64,000 nt of DNA from Protopterus annectens (GCF_019279795.1 NC_056743.1:869580364-869644363), one strand, 5' to 3'; counted from the first letter of the stretch, positions 10,991 to 22,030 are shown. Numbers and translations: made by a program. Notes: generated by a model not told the origin, from the letters alone.

Positions 10991-12530
10991 GTCAGCATTC
11001 CTGACATACAACCTTAAACCTCTTTTGGGTTTGATTCGAGCTAGGCTACAGGACACCACACAGTTCCTTAAAATTATTGAAGATACACAATTGGAGCCAG
11101 AGTGGCTAATGTGTTCATTGGATGTCAAAGCCCTATATACCAGCATACCACACTGGGCTGGCTTACAAGCACTTAAATATTGGTTGGATAGGGCTAATCT
11201 TTATCCACCGGGGCTCAACACGTTATTGATTTGTATGTCCGAACATGTACTGAATAAAAATGTCCTTTATTTTCAAGGCCAATGTTATTGGCAGCTTCAG
11301 GGGACGGCTATGGGAGCTTCCTTTGCCCCTATTTATGCCGACCTTTTCATGGCATTTTTTGAAGAATGCATGATCTATGATGTATCTCATATCTATCTGG
11401 TGGAAATGGATATTTGGCGCCGGTATTTAGATGATTGTTGGATGGTGTGGCGTGCGGATGCTGGATATTTACAGGAATTTGTAGATTATTTAAATGGAAA
11501 TATCTGGGGTATTGAATTTTCAATCACATTTGATGCACAAACTATCAATTTTCTTGATGTTACTATCATGAGAAACCCAAACCATACTTTGGCTACCAAG
11601 GTTTTCCGCAAATATCCACAATATAACACGTTATTACATGCTTCTAGCATGCACCCACGCCACACCATCAGAAACATACCAGTATCACAGTTCATGCGCA
11701 TGAAACGTCTCAGTTCTACTAAATCAGATTATGAGGCGGCCAGTGAGGACTTGTATCATAGATTTGTCAACAGAGGGTACAAAACACAGGACATCAACAA
11801 AGCATGGGTACGAACCTCTGATATGAATAGAAAGACTATGTTGGACTACAAGATAACTTCTGCAGATTCCAGGATGACTAACATCAGATTTATAACAACA
11901 TATGGTAGAAATTATTATGTTATCAGAGACATCATAAACAAACACTGGAATATACTTATGGCCAATGAACAACTTAGAGCGGTTTTAGGGGAAGAATGTC
12001 AATTCTCATACAGGAAAGGAAAAACATTGGGTTCCCTACTATCCCACTACAAACATATAGGTAGTGGGGGAGCTACTCATAAACAACTTACCATCACGGG
12101 ACATGCACTGTTGGGCACCTTCCCGTGTGGCCATTGTGGATCCTGTAAACAGATCACTAAGTCCAAGCAATTTTCTAGTTGTAACACTAGTAAGGTATTT
12201 GATTGTAAAATCTTTGGCAACTGTAGTAGTGATTGGGTTGTTTACTTGGCCTCATGTCATTGTGGGGCATTTTATGTGGGACAGACATCTAGGCCACTTA
12301 GGACACGCATAAATGAACATCGGAGTGACATCAAAAATAAAAGGGAAACAAATGCTTTATACAGGCATGTGCTAAAACATCAACAGGCACAATTCATGTT
12401 TATGATTATAGACAAAATTGTTGGGATCGTAGTAATACACAAGGTTGGCATGGTATATTGAATCACAAGGAGAGATATTGGATTATTGGTCTGGGTGAAT
12501 TGTTCCAGCCTGGACTCAATGACCATTTAT
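10989..12530 (+). pseudogene. PLE1 reverse transcriptase with GIY-YIG endonuclease, 5'-truncated
   Basis: The open frame 10989-12461 starts inside the polymerase: LDVKALYTSIPH, GTAMGASFAPIYADLF and the catalytic RYLDDC (about 11420-11437), then NFLDVTI. The C-terminal GIY-YIG nuclease is visible as WVVYLASC, FYVGQTSRPLRTRINEH and a downstream His/Lys-rich helix. The first half of the RT is missing, so the first Met is an accident of truncation. A frameshift near 12420 diverts the end; the usual terminus (RYWIIGLGELFQPGLNDH) can be read in another frame up to about 12530. In PLEs the GIY-YIG domain nicks the target and the RT primes there. Confidence 0.88.
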
Positions 12531-12888
12531 AACTATAATTGTATGGTGAATGGTATTCGTTTAGTACCAATTCAACAATTTAGGTATGTGGTTTACTATG
12601 TCTGCCTGTAATTTAGGATTGGTTACCAAAAAATTTGAAGATTCCAACTAGCACAACTATATCATAATTTTCATAGATGATTGCTCAGATGGAAGTTAAT
12701 GTTCTTATGGGTAACTGCCCTTGAATTCATTGAGTTTTGTTTCACATACTTTTACTGTGTAAACAATACTGTTTAATATCAGCCTTATAGATGTTATATT
12801 TTTCCCTGAATGTTGTTTAATGTCATTTATCTAATGAAACAAATACAATTCTTTCAGGTTCTGACATATTATTAGCTCAATAATAATA
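12531..12888 (+). other. PLE1 3' untranslated sequence
   Basis: About 360 bp of AT-rich, non-coding DNA between the end of the RT/GIY-YIG frame and the right arm. No further gene is seen. Confidence 0.55.
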
Positions 12889-13214
12889 TATATTACATTA
12901 TATATTTATTATATTTTTCACAGGACAGGATTGTAGCCTTGGTCCTTTGCATTTTGTTTCTTCATTTTTTATTTAAATACATTCATGTATTATTCATGAG
13001 TCTAGGTTTTTACCAATGCCTATTGGTGACCTTAGAGTATAAATTTGTTTATTTAATTAAACTATACATGTTTGTTACTCTTACACTGAAGAAGGCATGC
13101 TTATGCCGAAACCGGTCTGTTTATTTGGGAATTAAAGTCTGAATTTCCACCATCGGTCACTGGCTGGTTTAATTTTATACAACTGCAACTTGCTGGCCAA
13201 CTGTGTTTATTTGT
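12889..13214 (+). repeat. PLE1 right inverted arm
   Basis: Inverted partner of 10663-10990. It starts at ATATATTACATTATA, contains a hammerhead-like motif, and ends TGTGTTTATTTGT at the border with the CR1 3' end. Confidence 0.9.
13083..13122 (+). ncRNA. Hammerhead-like ribozyme motif in PLE1 right arm
   Basis: ACA, CTGAAGA (13086-13092), the hairpin GGCAT-GCTT-ATGCC, GAAA (13108-13111), CCGGTC, TGT. Predicted cleavage is after the C at 13117. Stem I is short (ACA with TGT). An extra A precedes stem II, as in the other two motifs in this window. Hammerheads in pseudo-LTRs are known from Penelope-like elements. Confidence 0.65.
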
Positions 13215-14048
13215 CATAAGGATAGGTTCATAGGTTGGTACTAGGCTATCGGCCCTAGGGCCTATACAAGCCTAGCCATAACAATTCCTTGGCTATTTCT
13301 TCCCACACTATTTACTTCCCTGGACCCCTGTCTAGCAGGGCGACTGACATGATCCCTGGGGTGAATTTCCTTTCTCCCATCCAGTCATCAAGGTTCTTTT
13401 TGAAGAGGGGCAAAGAGGTGCTCTGCTTGACATGTATGGGCAGTCTATTCCAGAGTCTGGGGAGTCTCTGGGTCAGGAACCTATCCCTCCAGCATGTTTT
13501 GTTTATTGTGATGACAAGGTTTAGATCCCTGGAGCGTGTGGCTCTGAGGAATACTGATTTCTTTAAGTGTAGCATGTCCAACAGCTCTGGGTTTGACATG
13601 GCCTTGTATGTTAAGCAGAGATCACCTCGGAGTAGACGATATGCGACAGAGTATAGCTAGAGTTTTTTAAGGTGGTCAGCATAGGGCATCTGCTTTAGGC
13701 CTGTGATTCTTTTAGTGAGGTATTTCTGTAGCCTTTCCAGTTGTTGCAGATGTCTTGAGAGGTACATACCAAATGGGGCATTGTATTCTATAATGGGTCT
13801 AACGAGGGATGAGTACAGTGGGACAATGACCTTTTTTCTGGATGAAAAGCCCTTAGTGATGAGGTGTGCCACATAGAAGGATTTCCTGACTGTTGTGGCG
13901 ATGTGGTTATCGAAGGTGAGACCACTGTCCACCTGTGTCCCTAAGTCTCTTATCACACTTTTGGTGTTTAGTGTACTGCCACCTATGTGGTAATTCATGG
14001 GTACATGTTTTTTCCCAAAGGGGATAACTATGCATTTCTTGGCATTGA

Positions 14049-14202
14049 TCAAAAAGGTACCAATCCTTGTTGAAATCCCAAAGAAACCACAGCTTGAACA
14101 AGCGAGTTGAAAAGTACACTTTAATCCACACAATTACTGTGAACACGAACAGTTCTTCTCAGATTACACAGCCTTAAAACAATATGCAGTTCTTCCCTGG
14201 TT
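14049..14202 (-). repeat. PLE2 left inverted arm
   Basis: The reverse complement of 14561-14714. Its inner end, CCCTGGTT at 14195-14202, corresponds to AACCAGGG at 14561, the base right after the predicted hammerhead cleavage position. Homology stops there, apart from one chance base. Confidence 0.88.
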
Positions 14203-14519
14203 ATATGGTTCCCTATGCAATTTCCTTGAAATTTCTCATGTATTTTTTAAAAAACATTTTCATGAACATTTTTATGGTATTTCTTAGAGCATTTTTAGCA
14301 CATTTATAAGATTATTACATTTACAAGATTTTAAACTAGTAGTTTTTAGATATTTATAGTTAATTACTCAGGAAATTATTGGTTAGGGACAATTTATTTA
14401 TTCATTTATTTATTTATTTATTTATTTATAAATAAATTCATTCATGAATTTTTTGTTTATACCCAATGAATTTTTGGCGCCAAAATTGACTATAAAAAGC
14501 TATTGAGCATTATGCTTGT

Positions 14520-14564
14520 GGTTCTGATGAAATCTGCTTTTCCTGCAGATGAAAGCGCTTAACC
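14520..14564 (+). ncRNA. Hammerhead-like ribozyme motif in PLE2
   Basis: GGTT, CTGATGA (14524-14530), the hairpin ATCTGC-TTTTCC-TGCAGAT, GAAA (14551-14554), GCGCTT, AACC. Stem I is GGTT/AACC, with a possible second part ATGC/GCAT. Stem III is a G-C pair where PLE1 has C-G. Predicted cleavage is after 14560. One extra A precedes stem II. Cleavage itself has not been shown. Confidence 0.68.
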
Positions 14565-14714
14565 AGGGAAGAACTGCATGTTGTTTTAAGGCTGTGTAAT
14601 CTGAGAAGAACTGTTCGTGTTCACAGTAATTGTGTGGATTAAAGTGTACTTTTCAACTCGCTTGTTCAAGCTGTGGTTTCTTTGGGATTTCAACAAGGAT
14701 TGGTACCTTTTTGA
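14561..14714 (+). repeat. PLE2 right inverted arm
   Basis: Partner of 14049-14202 with very few mismatches. It is followed by about 29 bp (ending in TTTTTTGT) that are not present in the left arm, then the right target duplication. Confidence 0.88.
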
Positions 14715-15893
14715 TATTTGCAGCGTTTCGCCAACTTTTTTGTATTTCTTGGCATTGAGCTTGAGCCCATGGCTCTGGCACCAAGGATCTGTTTCTGTAA
14801 GGCCCTTTTATAGAGTATTGACATAATTTGGGGATTCAATAATGGCTCCCAGTTTGCAGTCATCTGCAAACGTTGTTAGCCAGAGTCCCTTAGTGTTGGC
14901 CTGTACTTCAGAGAAGTAGATGCCAAACAAGAGAGGTCCCAGGACTGAAGCCTGAGGTACTCCACTTGTCACTTGTCTGGAGCTGGATTTCGAGTCAGCT
15001 ACTTTTACAGTGTGGGTTCTGTCAGTAAGCCAGTTGGCAACCCATCAAGTGATGTAGAGATTAATGCGCAGCTTAGTAAGTTTATCTATGATTCCAGAGT
15101 GGGTGGTGGTGCCAAAGGCCTTGGCGAGGTCCAGATAGGCTGTGTGGACTGCCTTACCCTCGTCCATGGCTCTGGAGACTGATTTGAAAAAGTCAATCAG
15201 GTTCAGGAGACAAGATCGGCTCTTCACGAACCCAAACTGGGTGGGGTCCAGTGTTTTAAGGTTGCCAATGTCTTTGCTTATAAGTTCCATGATAATACGT
15301 TCCATGGCCTTGCAGATCAGGCTCGTCAGACTGATGGGGTGGTAGTTCCCGTGATCCAAGCTGGATCCCCCCTTGTGGAGTGGGATAACTGTAGCTGTGT
15401 GCCACTCAGTGGGCATGAAGCCTGAGGTGAGGGTATGATTAAACATGACACTTAGGTGAGATGCCAGTTCATTTTGTAGCTCATGTAGTACACAGCCTGG
15501 GATGTCATTTAGTCCCATGGATGCTGTATTCTTAGCTTTGCAGAGTGCATTTTTTACCTGTGTGGCTGTTATTACCGGAATTTGGCAATCTTCAGGCATT
15601 GAGATGGGCCATTTAGGGGGTGAGAGGGGGGTGAAGTTGGCACTGAATTGATCTGCCAGGTTATTGGCAATATCCTTGGGATCAGTATATTTAATGCCAT
15701 TCTGTTGTAGCTAAGAGCAGATCTGAGCATTACCATTTAGATTCTTGACATAGTTATAGAATGCCTTGTGGTTGTCTTTGGAATCTTTGGCAATTTTATT
15801 TTCGTAACTAGCCTTGGAGGATTTTATGAGGGATCTCAGCTTCTTACTGAGGCAGGTAAGAGAGTTTTTTGCATCCTGGGATATTCCTTTTTT

Positions 15894-16883
15894 CTACAAC
15901 AGTTTCTTCCTTTTGTTGTAATGTTTGTTTATGGTAGGGGACCACCAGATTGGCTTCCTTTTTTCGGAGGAGAGCATCTTGGTTCTGTTTGGGATGGCAC
16001 GATTCATGCATGAATGGATGTGCTTGTACGGTGCCTTAGTGTAGGACTCAGCAGTCGAACTTTCAGTTCCCATCTGCATGGGTGTCATGAAATTTGTAAC
16101 TTCTGACTTGAGTAGCATGAAGTTGGCTTTGGAGAAGTTTTTTATGGAGGTTTCCTTACTGGGGGGTGGGGGTGGGATGTGGATGTTAAGGGTGATTAGC
16201 TTATGGTCTGATCTGACCAACGAGGGGGTGACCATAGGTGTTGAGCATCGATTTCCCATGTTGGTAATGACTAGGTCTAGGATATTGGAGCCCCTGTTTG
16301 GACTATGGATTAGTTGACCCAGGGCATTGGAATTTATGAATTCCAAGAACCGTAGGGCAAAGATGTTGGTACATGAGTAGTTTTCCCAGTTAATGGCAGG
16401 GTAGTTGAAATCACCCAGTATTAGGGTGTTTGGTTGTATATTTATATTTTCCAGTATGTTTAGAAAGGAGTAGTGAGAATGTTGGGGCATGGTGGGGGAT
16501 CTGTAGCAAGCTACAATTTGGATTACAGTCTTACCTAATGTTAGTTGCAGCTGGAGAATTTCAGACGCATTGTGTTGGGCAACTAGCCTGGTGGTGTGAA
16601 TATCCTTGGTGAATATGGACGTTCCTCCACCTTTAGTGTTTCAATCCTGGTTTGCTGGCCGAAAAGTGTGGTAAGAGTTGTAGCCTGGTATTGCAGGGGT
16701 ACTCTCTGGAGCCTTGAACCAGGTCTCAGTTACTGCACAGATATCAATATTCTCCATTTTTAGGAGTGCCTCAAGAGAGTGCATTTTGATGTTTAGACTT
16801 CTAGCATTGAGTAGCATTACCTTCAGATTTTGCATGCTTGTACCTGTTACGGTGGTGGTTTGTTCCTTTGAACTTGTGTGCAC
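15894..16883 (-). pseudogene. CR1 AP-endonuclease domain, broken
   Basis: From 16883 leftwards: LKVMLLNARSLNIKMHSLEA and DICAVTETWFK (the catalytic Glu box). After a frame change come LILGDFNYPAINWE, NILDLVITN and RSDHKLITLNI, the expected GDFN, D and SDH boxes of APE-type endonucleases. The enzyme nicks the target to prime reverse transcription. One stop and at least one frameshift separate the two halves. Confidence 0.85.
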
Positions 16884-16915
16884 TAGAGACGTTAGGTGTG
16901 AAAGTAGGTAACTTA

Positions 16916-16999
16916 AGTTTTACCTGTCTAAAAAGTTAAGTATGCAGTTTTCTACACCCAAGAAAGACCTTAAGAAACCAAAAGGGAGGGAAGAGACTG
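16916..16999 (+). pseudogene. B2 gag fragment, left of DIRS-C
   Basis: Aligns by eye with DIRS-B near 8690-8770: the CCAAAAGGG...GGAAG stretch corresponds to the NQKGQK block of Gag. It continues after DIRS-C at 22507. Too decayed for a protein. Confidence 0.55.
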
Positions 17000-17171
17000 A
17001 TGTTCTTCATCTCACATTGCTGCAGTCCTAACACTTGGGTAGTCCGCTGTCCCTCGGTTGGCCCGAATATCAGAGTATAAGGCTGATGTCGGTCAGGGCG
17101 CATTTGACTGACATCAGAACGTCAGGGTACAAATGTGCATGACCGACGTCATATCCTCAGTCTTTTTTGCC
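17000..17171 (+). repeat. DIRS-C left inverted terminal repeat
   Basis: Begins ATGTTCTTCATCTC and ends at TCTTTTTTGCC. It is the inverted partner of 22304-22506. GTATAAGG near 17075 is a weak TATA candidate, and GACGTCA occurs near 17145. Confidence 0.88.
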
Positions 17172-17316
17172 GCATGGTCCGATGCAGAAGCAGTGTTGCA
17201 AGTGCCGTTTGGCGTTCTGAAATTTTTCGAATTCGGAGTTTCAGACCGAAGTCAGAGTTGGTTAAGTACCCCGTTGGGGAATATTTTGGTTTTTTCTTGC
17301 CTCAGTGGTTTACCGG

Positions 17317-19043
17317 ATGTCAGAAAAAGTGAATAACTGTATTTCTTGTGGGAAACAGATACCGCATAGGGATTACCATAATTTGTGTATACCTTGTTTG
17401 GGACCTGAGCACGACGTTGTTGGGTGCCGCTTTGTGCTAGGTTCAATAAACGCACTATAAAGCGGAGGTTGGATTGTGCCAGGTTGGTCTTTGGGAAGCG
17501 GTGCAATTACAAAATGCCGCCGGATGCTCCGGCCCGGCTTCCTCAAAGAAGCGCAAGGACAAGGCAGTTAAACCTAGGTTAGAGGAGTCGTCCAACCGGA
17601 CGCCGGTTCTTTAGAGGCGCCAGTGGAACCGGTGGTTCCGACGGAGGCCTCTCTGGAGTCTCAGGGGGAAACTTTGATTTTACAGGATGTGGCCTCCCAG
17701 GAGGCAGGTCAGGCTGTAGGGGCTTCTCAGATTACTGTACTCCCCTCCTTCCTAAGGGGTCTAGGCCCTCTCTTTCTGCTTCCAAGGCTTCTCCTAGAGG
17801 CAGGTCTAGTTTAGCTTCTGTGGGTGTCACTCCTAGTTCTTCAGGTTCTGTGCCCAAGAAGCACATGCTTAAAATGGCAGAAGATTTAATTACTTTAATT
17901 AGAGGCTCTATGCCCCCTCCTGATAAAAGGCCTAGGATGGAACCAGTGTTGGGGATTGGGAGCAGGCTTCGGATGTGTCTGAGTCTTCGGCTGAAGACTT
18001 ACAGGAGTATGCTCATTATTCTGATTCTGATGTGGATGATTCTACTCCTTCAGCTTCTCCTCCTGAGGATTTTTTCAGAGACCCTTCACTCCATGAGAGA
18101 GCATTTTAAATGGGAAGGTCAGGACTTCTCTGATTCCAGGAAAAGGCTTAGGGAATTTTTGTTTTTACCCCAGCATAGGCCTTTGGCTATACCTCCTGTT
18201 CTAAATGTGGTGGAAGATGTATTTGCAGAGGCTTCTCTTAATCCTGATTCTTTGCCTCCTGCTCCTGTTAAACCTGATAGGTATTACAGGGTACCTGAAG
18301 CTCATAAGTATCTTTTTAAGAGTCCTAGGGCAGACCCTGAAACTGTTAGCCAGGGGCCTAAGGGTGTTAAGGCTTCTGTTGTCAAGTATCCGGTTCCTGC
18401 AGATAAAGAGGCCAGGGCCTTGGATAGATGGGGAAAGAAAGTTTATACTTCTTCCACTCTAGCCATGAGAGCTTTGAATTGCCAGTTTCACATGTTGAAA
18501 TATCAAAATTATCTCCTTTCACAGTTGAAGTCTAAGGTTGATGCTCTGGCGGAAGGTATTGATTGTAAAGAGTTACAAGATTTAGTGCATGTTTCTGAAC
18601 AGGTGGGTAAGCACTCTTTGCAATGTGGTTTTGATGCTGTACAGGCCTCGTCCAGGGTGGCTGCCACTGGGTCGGTTCTTCGCAGGCATGCCTGGCTGCG
18701 GGATCAAAATTTATCTGACCATGTTAAAACTAGGATTTTGGATGCCCCTTTGCAATCTGATGTCTTGTTTGGTTCTCCTGTTGAGGCAGTTTTAAAGAAA
18801 ATGGAAGACAAGGCTAAGTCTATGCAGACTGTTAAAGAATTTTTACAGGTTCAGCCTCCGAAGTTTAGTAGAAATTGGCCTACTAAGGGGTGGACGTATC
18901 CTTCTTTTGATTCCCAGTCTAGGGGTAGATCTAGACGTGGCAGGGGCAGAGGTCAGGGCTCTTTCAGGCCTAGGACAGGGAGTTCTCCTGCACAGTCTTC
19001 AGGTGAGGGCAGGGGTCAGTCCTTTCGTAAACAAACCCAATGA
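17317..19043 (+). pseudogene. DIRS-C Gag-like protein, frameshifted in the N-terminal third
   Basis: The start MSEKVNNCISCGKQIPHRDY is followed by CIPCLGPEHDVVGC. A 1-nt loss near 17431 causes a stop at 17458, and more indels follow up to about 17800. From 17820 one frame is open for 407 codons: ILISL-type acidic region, FKWEGQDFSDSRKRLREF, APVKPDRYYRVP, ALDRWGKKVYTSSTLAMRAL, RRHAWLRDQ, FLQVQPPKFSRNW and an RG-rich tail (RGRSRRGRGRGQ) ending at 19043. The C-terminal half is therefore well preserved. Confidence 0.85.
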
Positions 19044-20928
19044 CCTACCTTTTCAGCTGCCAGAACCTTCTCGCCTGGCAGCACCTTTGGGAGGAAGGTT
19101 GGCACTTTTCAAAGAAAATTGGAGGTTGATTACCCAAGACAGATGGGTATTGGACATCATACATCACGGTTACAGGTTTTATTTCCATACCTTGCCTCCT
19201 TTCAAGGGCATGCCAGACATTCCTCCTCAACAAAGAATAGAGGCTCACAAGCAAATTTCTCTGTTACTCCAAGTAGGGGCCATACAGCCGGTTCCTATGC
19301 CAGAAAGAGGCCTAGGATTTTATTCTCTCCTGTTCCTTGTACCAAAAAAGGGGAACACGTGGAGACACAATTTTGGATTTATCTATCCTCAACACTTATC
19401 TGGACATTCCCAAGTTCAAGATGTTGACGTTACAACAACTTTTACCTCTGCTGGGCAAGGATCACTGGATGGTAACTTTGGATCTCAAAGAGGCATATCT
19501 TCATGTTCCTATCAGACTAAGTTGCAGGAAGTATCTGCGTTTTCGGACTGGGACTTCTCACTATCAGTTCTCTGCATTGCCCTTTGGCTTATCTACTGCG
19601 CCCAGAGTATTTACGAAAGTTCTGGCTCCAGTGATAGCTTTCTTCAGGCTGAAAGGAATACAAATCTATCCTTATTTGGACGATTGCCTGATTCTGGCTC
19701 AAGGAAGGAAGAGCTTCTTCGTCATTTGGAATATGTGATAGCAGTGCTAAGATGCCTGGGGTATTCTGTGAACGAAATAAAGTCCAGTCTAGTACCCTCT
19801 CAAGACATGTGCTTTCTGGGTGTAAGACTGAATACAGCATCCCAGATGGCCTTTCTAACCCCGGACAAACAAAAGAATCTTTCCCTTTACTTCCATCATC
19901 TATCTCTTCAGTCCGGGCTGACTGCAAGGACAGTCCTTCAAGCCTTAGGGTTCATGGCATCTTGTATTCTGGTGCTTCCCAATGCCAAACTGCATATGAG
20001 GAAGTTGCAATGGTATCTCAAGAATGTATGGACACAGCACTGCCAGGATCTGGACACTGTCATTCCAATAATACCTTGCATTCAAAAGGAATTTTTGTGG
20101 TGGGCTCAGGAATGTCACCTAAACAAGGGACTCTCTGTGACCCGGCCAGAGGCGAGTCAAATTCTAACGACAGATGCCTCGGACAAAGCTTGGGGAGCTC
20201 ATCTACACGGAAAGTGGATACAAGACAAGTGGCCTGTCAGACTACAGCATCTACATATCAACTTGAAGGAGATGTTAGCAGTCCAGTTTGCATTAATAGC
20301 TTTCAAGGATTTACTTCTTCCAGGGCAGGTGTTGATTCTAACAGACAACACAACTGTCATGTGGTACATCAACAAGCAAGGGGGAACACATTCTTATCCT
20401 CTATGCAGGCAAGCAATGATTTTGTGGGAGACTGCTCTCAGTTTACAACTAAGTCTTCAGGCAAGGTTTCTGCCAGGAGCACAGAACTCCTTAGCAGATG
20501 TGTTAAGCAGACAAATCATGGATCCCCACGAGTGGAAACTGGATCTTCATGTATTTCAGAAATTGACAGTGTCCTGGGGAACTCCAGACATAGATCTGTT
20601 CGCTTCTCCACTAAACCATCAGCTGCCAAAGTTTTGCACAAAGAGGTTTCATCCCACAGCCTGGAAAGTGGATGCTCTTTCTTTCAGTTGGAAAAATCTT
20701 GATGTGTATGCCTTTCCACCTCTGCCTCTCCTCCCAGAGGTACTTCTGAAGGTCAGACAGGACAAGCCAAGGATGATTTTGATAGCTCCAGATTGGCCTC
20801 GGCAGCACTGGTACCCATTACTGAGAAGTCTAGTGCGGAAGCCTCCATGGCCTTTGCCTTTGATTCCACATCTGTTGTCCCAGGAGGACAGTCATTGCTC
20901 AATGTCAAACTTCACTCTCTTCATCTAA
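19040..20928 (+). pseudogene. DIRS-C reverse transcriptase / RNase H / MT-like polyprotein with two frameshifts
   Basis: Starts overlapping the end of gag (NDLPFQLPEPS, APLGGRLALF). The frame shifts near 19370, runs through ILDLSILN, DLKEAYLHVPI, SALPFGLSTAPRVF and the catalytic YLDDCLI (about 19673), and shifts back near 19705. It is then open through RNase H (LTTDASDKAWGAHL, HINLKEMLAVQ, LTDNTTVMWYINKQ, LADVLSRQI) and the MT-like part (DIDLFASPLNHQL, FAFPPLPLLPEVL-type block, APDWPRQHWYP) to 20928. Apart from these two compensating shifts it is intact. Confidence 0.9.
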
Positions 20929-20959
20929 CAGCCTGGCATATTCTGTTTTAAACCATAGA

Positions 20960-21989
20960 GGGTCTCAACTTCCACAACAAGTTTTGAATGTGATTTTGGA
21001 AGCTAGAAGGCCTAGTACAAGGAAAGTGTACGCAGATAAATGGAAGAGATTTTTGTTTTGGAGTGCAGCTAAGGATTTGGATGTTTCTGAGCCTGATTTA
21101 AGTGTGGCTCTTCAATATCTTACTGAGTTATTAGACAAAGGTTTGTCCTTCTCTTCTATTAAGATTCATGCTGCAGCAATTTCAGCTCACTACGACTGTG
21201 ACCCACCATTGTTTTCTCATCCTTTGTTCAAGCAATTTCTTAGAGGGGCAAAGAATATAAGACCCCCACGAAGGGCTCCTACTCCTGCTTGGGATCTCAA
21301 TTTTGTGTTGGAGAAACTCACTCTACAACCTTTTGAGCCTGCAGCTACTGCTGAGTTGAAATATTTGTCATGGAAGACTGCTTTTGTTGGCCATTACCTC
21401 TGCAAGAAGGGTTTCTGAATTGCAGGCCCTTATGGCAGTTGAGCCTTTCTTAATTTTCCATAAGGATAGGGTATCTTTACGTACTAATCCTTCCTTTATG
21501 CCTAAAGTGGTTTCTAGTGTGGCTTTAAACCAAACTATTCATTTGCCTACTTTTTATGCAAATCCCCAAAATAAAGGGGAAAAGATTTTGCACACTTTAG
21601 ATGTACACAGGCAGTTGCGATATTATTTGGACAGAACTAAAGGGTTCAGGCAATCTCAGCAGTTATTAGTTTCTTTTGCTTTGTGCTCTCAGGGCAAGCC
21701 CGTGTCGACACAAACTATTTCTAAGTGGATTGGATTTTGCATTGCTTTCTGTTATTCCCATCATGGCAAAGAGATTCCAGCTGGGATTAGGCCTCATTCC
21801 ACTAGGGCTACTGCCACTTCTACAGCTTTTTTGAGGGGGGTGGCAACTAAGGATATTTTGGAGGCAGCCACTTGGAGTTCAGTGCATACCTTCTCTAGGC
21901 ATTACCACCTTCCATTGTACTCTAAATCCAGGGCTGGGTTTGCCACTGCTGTGTTGCAGGGCATTCTGGCAGCTCCTGCTTCATTATAG
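20960..21989 (+). pseudogene. DIRS-C tyrosine recombinase with one frameshift
   Basis: VLNVILEARRPSTRKVYADK, WKRFLFW, GLSFSSIK and WDLNFVLEKLTL are in one frame, ending at 21418. A single-base loss in a T run near 21384 moves the rest to another frame: ITSARRVSELQA (first catalytic Arg), KDRVSLRTNPSFMPKV, RPHSTRATATS (HxxR) and FSRHYHLPLY (catalytic Tyr) to the stop at 21989. All catalytic residues are present. Confidence 0.9.
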
Positions 21990-22030
21990 TTTGGCCATCC
22001 TCCCTTACCTCTGCTTTGGGATTCTACCCA

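Larger units (their letters stand above)
10663..13214 (+). mobile_element. PLE1: Penelope-like retroelement with inverted arms
   Basis: A 5'-truncated reverse transcriptase/GIY-YIG reading frame lies between two inverted copies of one sequence of about 327 bp (10663-10990 and 12889-13214). Inverted or partly tandem pseudo-LTRs and 5' truncation are typical of Penelope-like elements. Each arm has a hammerhead-like motif. The right arm directly abuts the 3' end of a CR1 LINE. I found no clear target duplication. Confidence 0.88.
14049..14743 (+). mobile_element. PLE2: short Penelope-like insertion with inverted cap and 15-bp target duplication
   Basis: A 695-bp insertion in the CR1 reverse transcriptase, flanked by the direct repeat ATTTCTTGGCATTGA at 14034-14048 and 14744-14758. 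The left 154 bp (14049-14202) are the reverse complement of 14561-14714. The middle is AT-rich, non-coding, with a TTTA microsatellite at about 14388-14452, followed by a hammerhead motif. No protein remains. The inverted-arm structure and ribozyme resemble PLE1, hence the assignment; it is a different subfamily because the arms do not match. Confidence 0.75.
13312..15599 (-). pseudogene. CR1 reverse transcriptase, broken (interrupted 14034-14758)
   Basis: Read leftwards from 15599: NTASMGLNDIPGCVLHEL, WHTATVIPLHKGG, NYHPISLTSLICKAMERII, FGFVKSRSCL, YLDLAKAFGT, then FADD at about 14859-14870 (the catalytic box). After the PLE2 interruption come KCIVIPFGK, IRDLGTQVDSGL, PLYSSLVRPIIEY and, at 13312-13599, the usual CR1 C-terminal LFKKNLDDWM segment. 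Several frameshifts and stops lie between the pieces, and Asp is replaced by Gly in the FDT-type box. It is not functional. Confidence 0.85.
13215..16915 (-). mobile_element. CR1-clade LINE, minus strand, split by PLE2
   Basis: The 3' end is at 13215 with the direct repeat CCTATGAA/CCTATGAC-like octamers (read on the minus strand) that are usual at CR1 tails. The same 3' sequence (AGGCTA...AAGCCTAGCCA on the plus strand) starts the LINEs at 24089 and 30062. The body holds a reverse transcriptase and an AP endonuclease in several broken frames. PLE2 (14049-14743) interrupts the reverse transcriptase. Beyond about 16915 the sequence reads as family II DIRS gag, so this LINE sits in or next to the B2 element. 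Confidence 0.85.

Noticed and set aside
13215..13260. CR1 3' end sharing target duplication with PLE1
   Set aside because: The repeated CATAGGTT-like words are the CR1 tail octamers, not a target duplication of PLE1.
13907..14826. Two short open frames encoding the same peptide on opposite strands (13907-14146 minus, 14617-14826 plus)
   Set aside because: They are the two inverted arms of PLE2 read on opposite strands, not duplicated genes.
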